64,000 bases of DNA from Eutreptiella sp. 'Long Island Sound 2002' (taxonomy: Eukaryota > Euglenozoa > Euglenophyceae > Eutreptiales > Eutreptiaceae), in assembly GCA_964036045.1 (NCBI GenBank), contig OZ038382.1:41866090-41930089 (forward strand), read 5' to 3'. Numbering within the stretch: position 1 is the stretch's first letter; every line of letters starts with the position of its first letter. Made by a program: the position numbers and the translations under genes. The notes under the pieces were generated by a model. It was not told the DNA's origin and searched no databases. It was given only the letters and a program-made list of their open reading frames with translations. Shown piece after piece: positions 61,395 to 64,000 of the stretch.

Positions 61395-64000
61395 GTCTCG
61401 GCAAGTATCACCACACTTCATTATGAAAGCACCTGGCTCTCACACCAAGCCATACCATACCATGCCAAGCCAAGCCAGCCATGCCTTGGCTTGACGAGAC
61501 GAGGCGAGCGAGCGCGCGCGCGCGGGGGTGGCGGGGGGTGCAATGGCAGTGTGGGTGTGTGGTGGCAGTGGACCAGAGCGAAAACTTCAACGGGTAGGGC
61601 GAAAGGTGCCACTTTACGAAAGCACGCGTACAGCCTAGCCAACCACCACGCAGCAACCTGAAAATCCAATAAATGTGGCGTATCAAAATGAAACTTTTTT
61701 GCAAAAATATGGAACATGCCCCTTCTAAATTTTCTTCTAATGCCTTCCCGGAACGCTGAAGGGGGAGCTGCAATAACTTGACAGAAAGTCCCGAATTCAA
61801 TTTTGAGATATTGTGTCGGCAAGTATCACCACATCTCATTATGAAAGCACCTGGCTCTCACACCAAGCCATACCATACCATGCCAAGCCAAGCCAGCCAT
61901 GCCTTGGCTTGACGAGACGAGGCGAGCGAGCGCGTGCGCGCGGGGGTGGCGGGGGGTGCAATGGCAGTGTGGGTGTGTGGTGGCAGTGGACCAGAGCGAA
62001 AACTTCAACGGGTAGGGCGAAAGGTGCCACTTTACGAAAGCACGCGTACAGCCTGGCCAACCACCACGCAGCAACCTGAAAATCCAATAAATGTGGCGTA
62101 CCAAAATGAAACTTTTTTGCAAAAATATGGAACATGCCCCTTCTAAATTTTCTTCTAATGCCTTCCCGGAACGCTGAAGGGGGAGCTGCAATAACTTGAC
62201 AGAAAGTCCCGAATTCAATTTTGAGATATTGTGTCGGCAAGTATCACCACACTTCATTATGAAAGCACCTGGCTCTCACACCAAGCCATACCATACCATG
62301 CCAAGCCAAGCCAGCCATGCCTTGGCTTGACGAGACGAGGCGAGGCGAGCGCGCGCGCGCGGGGGTGGCAGTGGGTGCAATGGCAGTGTGGGTGTGTGGT
62401 GGCAGTGGACCAGAGCGAAAACTTCAACGAGTAGGGCGAAAGGTGCCACTTTACGAAAGCACGCGTACAGCCTAGCCAACCACCACGCAGCAACCTGAAA
62501 ATCCAATAAATGTGGCGTACCAAAATGAAACTTTTTTGCAAAAATATGGAACATGCCCCTTCTAAATTTCCTTCTAATGCCTTCCCGGAACGCTGAAGGG
62601 GGAGCTGCAATAACTTGACAGAAAGTCCCGAATTCAATTTTGAGATATTGTGTCGGCAAGTATCACCACACTTCATTATGAAAGCACCTGGCTCTCACAC
62701 CAAGCCATACCATACCATGCCAAGCCAAGCCAGCCATGCCTTGGCTTGACGAGACGAGGCGAGCGAGCGCGCGCGCGCGGGGGTGGCGGGGGGTGCAATG
62801 GCAGTGTGGGTGTGTGGTGGCAGTGGACCAGAGCGAAAACTTCAACGGGTAGGGCGAAAGGTGCCACTTTACGAAAGCACGCGTACAGCCTAGCCAACCA
62901 CCACGCAGCAACCTGAAAATCCAATAAATGTGGCGTACCAAAATGAAACTTTTTTGCCAAAATAAGGAACAAGCCCCTTCTAAATTTTCTTCTAATGCCT
63001 TCCCGGAATGCTGAAGGCAGAGCTGCAATAACTTGACAGAAAATCCCGAATTCAATTTTGAGATATTGTGTCGGCAAGTATCACCACACTTCATTATGAA
63101 AGCACCTGGCTCTCACACCAAGCCATACCATACCATGCCAAGCCAAGCCAGCCATGCCTTGGCTTGACGAGATGAGGCGAGCGAGCGCGCGCGCGCGGGG
63201 GTGGCGGGGGGTGCAATGGCAGTGTGGGTGTGTGGTGGCAGTGGACCAGAGCGAAAACTTCAACGGGTAGGGCGAAAGGTGCCACTTTACGAAAGCACGC
63301 GTACGACCTAGCCAACCACCACGCAGCAACCTGAAAATCCAATAAATGTGGCGTACCAAAATGAAACTTTTTTGCAAAAATATGGAACATGCCCCTTCTA
63401 AATTTTCTTCTAATGCCTTCCCGGAACGCTGAAGGGGGAGCTGCAATAACTTGACAGAAAGTCCCGAATTCAATTTTGAGATATTGTGTCGGCAAGTATC
63501 ACCACACTTCATTATGAAAGCACCTGGCTCTCACACCAAGCCATACCATACCATGCCAAGCCAAGCCAGCCATGCCTTGGCTTGACGAGACGAGGCGAGG
63601 CGAGCGCGCGCGCGCGGGGGTGGCGGGGGGTGCAATGGCAGTGTGGGTGTGTGGTGGCAGTGGACCAGAGCAAAAACTTCAACGGGTAGGGCGAAAGATG
63701 CCACCTTACGAAAGCACGCGTACAGCCTAGCCAACCACCACGCAGCAACCTGAAAATCCAATAAATGCGGCGTACCAAAATGAAACTTTTTTGCAAAAAT
63801 ATGGAACATGCCCCTTCTAAATTTTCTTCTAATGCCTTCCCAGAACGCTGAAGGGGGAGCTGCAATAACTTGACAGAAAGTCCCGAATTCAATTTTGAGA
63901 TATTGTGTCGGCAAGTATCACCACACTTCATTATGAAAGCACCTGGCTCTCACACCAAGCCATACCATACCATGCCAAGCCAAGCCAGCCATGCCTTGGC
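61395..64000 (+). repeat. Right-hand monomers to the window end
   Basis: Anchors are at 61395, 61813, 62231, 62650, 63068, 63486 and 63905; the last monomer is cut by the window end just before its ACGAG words. Copies at 62231 and 63486 are 419 bp with GAGGCGAGGCGAG. The copy at 62650 has several changes at 62958-62973 (GCCAAAATAAGGAACAAGCC) and GAAGGCAGAGC near 63012. No multi-monomer duplication was recognised in this stretch. Confidence 0.88.

Larger units (their letters stand above)
1..64000 (+). repeat. Satellite DNA array, about 418-bp monomer, head to tail, fills the window
   Basis: The motif GTGTCGGCAAGTATC (or a one- to three-base variant) recurs at 407, 825, 1243, 1661 and so on to 63905: 153 times, mean spacing 417.8 bp, always on the same strand. 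Most spacings are exactly 418. Exceptions are 408 (monomers starting at 2915, 4577, 8331, 10412, 13747, 14991), 416 (56795), 417 (15399, 22086, 33789, 34206, 50519), 419 (about 20 monomers) and 420 (36295, 47169, 49262, 54701). There are no inversions, insertions of foreign sequence or gaps. Both window ends fall inside monomers, so the full array is longer than 64 kb. Such arrays are typical of eukaryotic centromeric, pericentromeric or subtelomeric heterochromatin; which of these applies cannot be told from the sequence. The family is not one I recognise. Confidence 0.98.

Noticed and set aside
14-63931. Hundreds of open reading frames of 60-143 codons repeated on both strands
   Set aside because: They recur once per monomer in two or more overlapping frames on the minus strand and one on the plus strand. 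The plus-strand ones begin at GTG. 418 is one more than a multiple of three, so no frame continues into the next monomer. One-base and 10-base length changes and stop-creating substitutions are tolerated. No known domain is visible in the low-complexity R/P/H/W-rich translations.
1-64000. CRISPR array
   Set aside because: The repeated unit is 418 bp with no unique spacers; CRISPR repeats are 20-50 bp and alternate with unique spacers of similar size. No cas gene is present.
1-64000. Ribosomal DNA intergenic spacer subrepeats
   Set aside because: No rRNA coding sequence appears in 64 kb, and spacer subrepeat blocks are normally a few kilobases between rRNA genes. A family derived from such a spacer cannot be excluded without a search.
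1-64000. Transposon or retroelement insertion
   Set aside because: No target-site duplication, terminal repeat or protein homology was seen. Anchor spacing never departs from 418 by more than ten bases, leaving no room for an insertion.

Overview
The whole 64,000-base window is one uninterrupted head-to-tail satellite DNA array. No protein gene, RNA gene, transposon or unique sequence is recognisable. A monomer of about 418 bp repeats from the first base to the last, always in the same orientation. Using the motif GTGTCGGCAAGTATC as anchor, 153 anchor points run from 407 to 63905 (mean spacing 417.8 bp), giving 152 complete monomers between the first and last anchors plus incomplete units at the two ends. 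Both window ends lie inside the array, so it extends further on both sides. A long, gene-free array of near-identical non-coding monomers points to a eukaryotic centromeric, pericentromeric, subtelomeric or other heterochromatic block. I do not recognise the family and cannot name the species or lineage.

Each monomer has a fixed plan (coordinates from the clean copy at 24156-24573): an EcoRI site; a tract of pentamer-like words grading from CCATA/CCAAG into ACGAG/GCGAG; a 9-bp inverted repeat inside that tract; an alternating (CG)6 run; a G-rich tract; a CpG-containing middle with an MluI site; and an A/T-rich part carrying AATAAA. Most monomers differ from the common sequence by only a handful of changes.

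The array is not uniform. Shared variants reveal local higher-order duplications of many sizes: 4-mer (1,662 bp, about 2.4-5.4 kb), 5-mer (2,081 bp, about 8.7-12.7 kb), 3-mer (1,244 bp, 13.7-15.5 kb) ending in a chimeric monomer, 8-mer (3,344 bp, 24.6-31.3 kb), 5-mer and 4-mer (31.3-36.3 kb), a 12-monomer repeat (about 5,018 bp, 36.7-45.1 kb) containing nested 4-mer and 3-mer repeats, then 5-mer, 7-mer, 4-mer, dimer, 3-mer and 13-mer relationships (46-61 kb). No single higher-order period dominates. Several variants are confined to one part of the window: a 10-bp deletion (2.9-15.4 kb), GGGCCAAAGG (1.8-22 kb), CTTGACGAAAG (3.5-36.1 kb), AAATTATCTTC (30.3-43.4 kb) and GAGGCGAGGCGAG (45.9 kb to the end). 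This fits a history of repeated local unequal exchange and conversion.

The many open reading frames of 60-143 codons are by-products of the monomer. They overlap on both strands and in several frames, and 418 is not a multiple of three. None is annotated as a gene.
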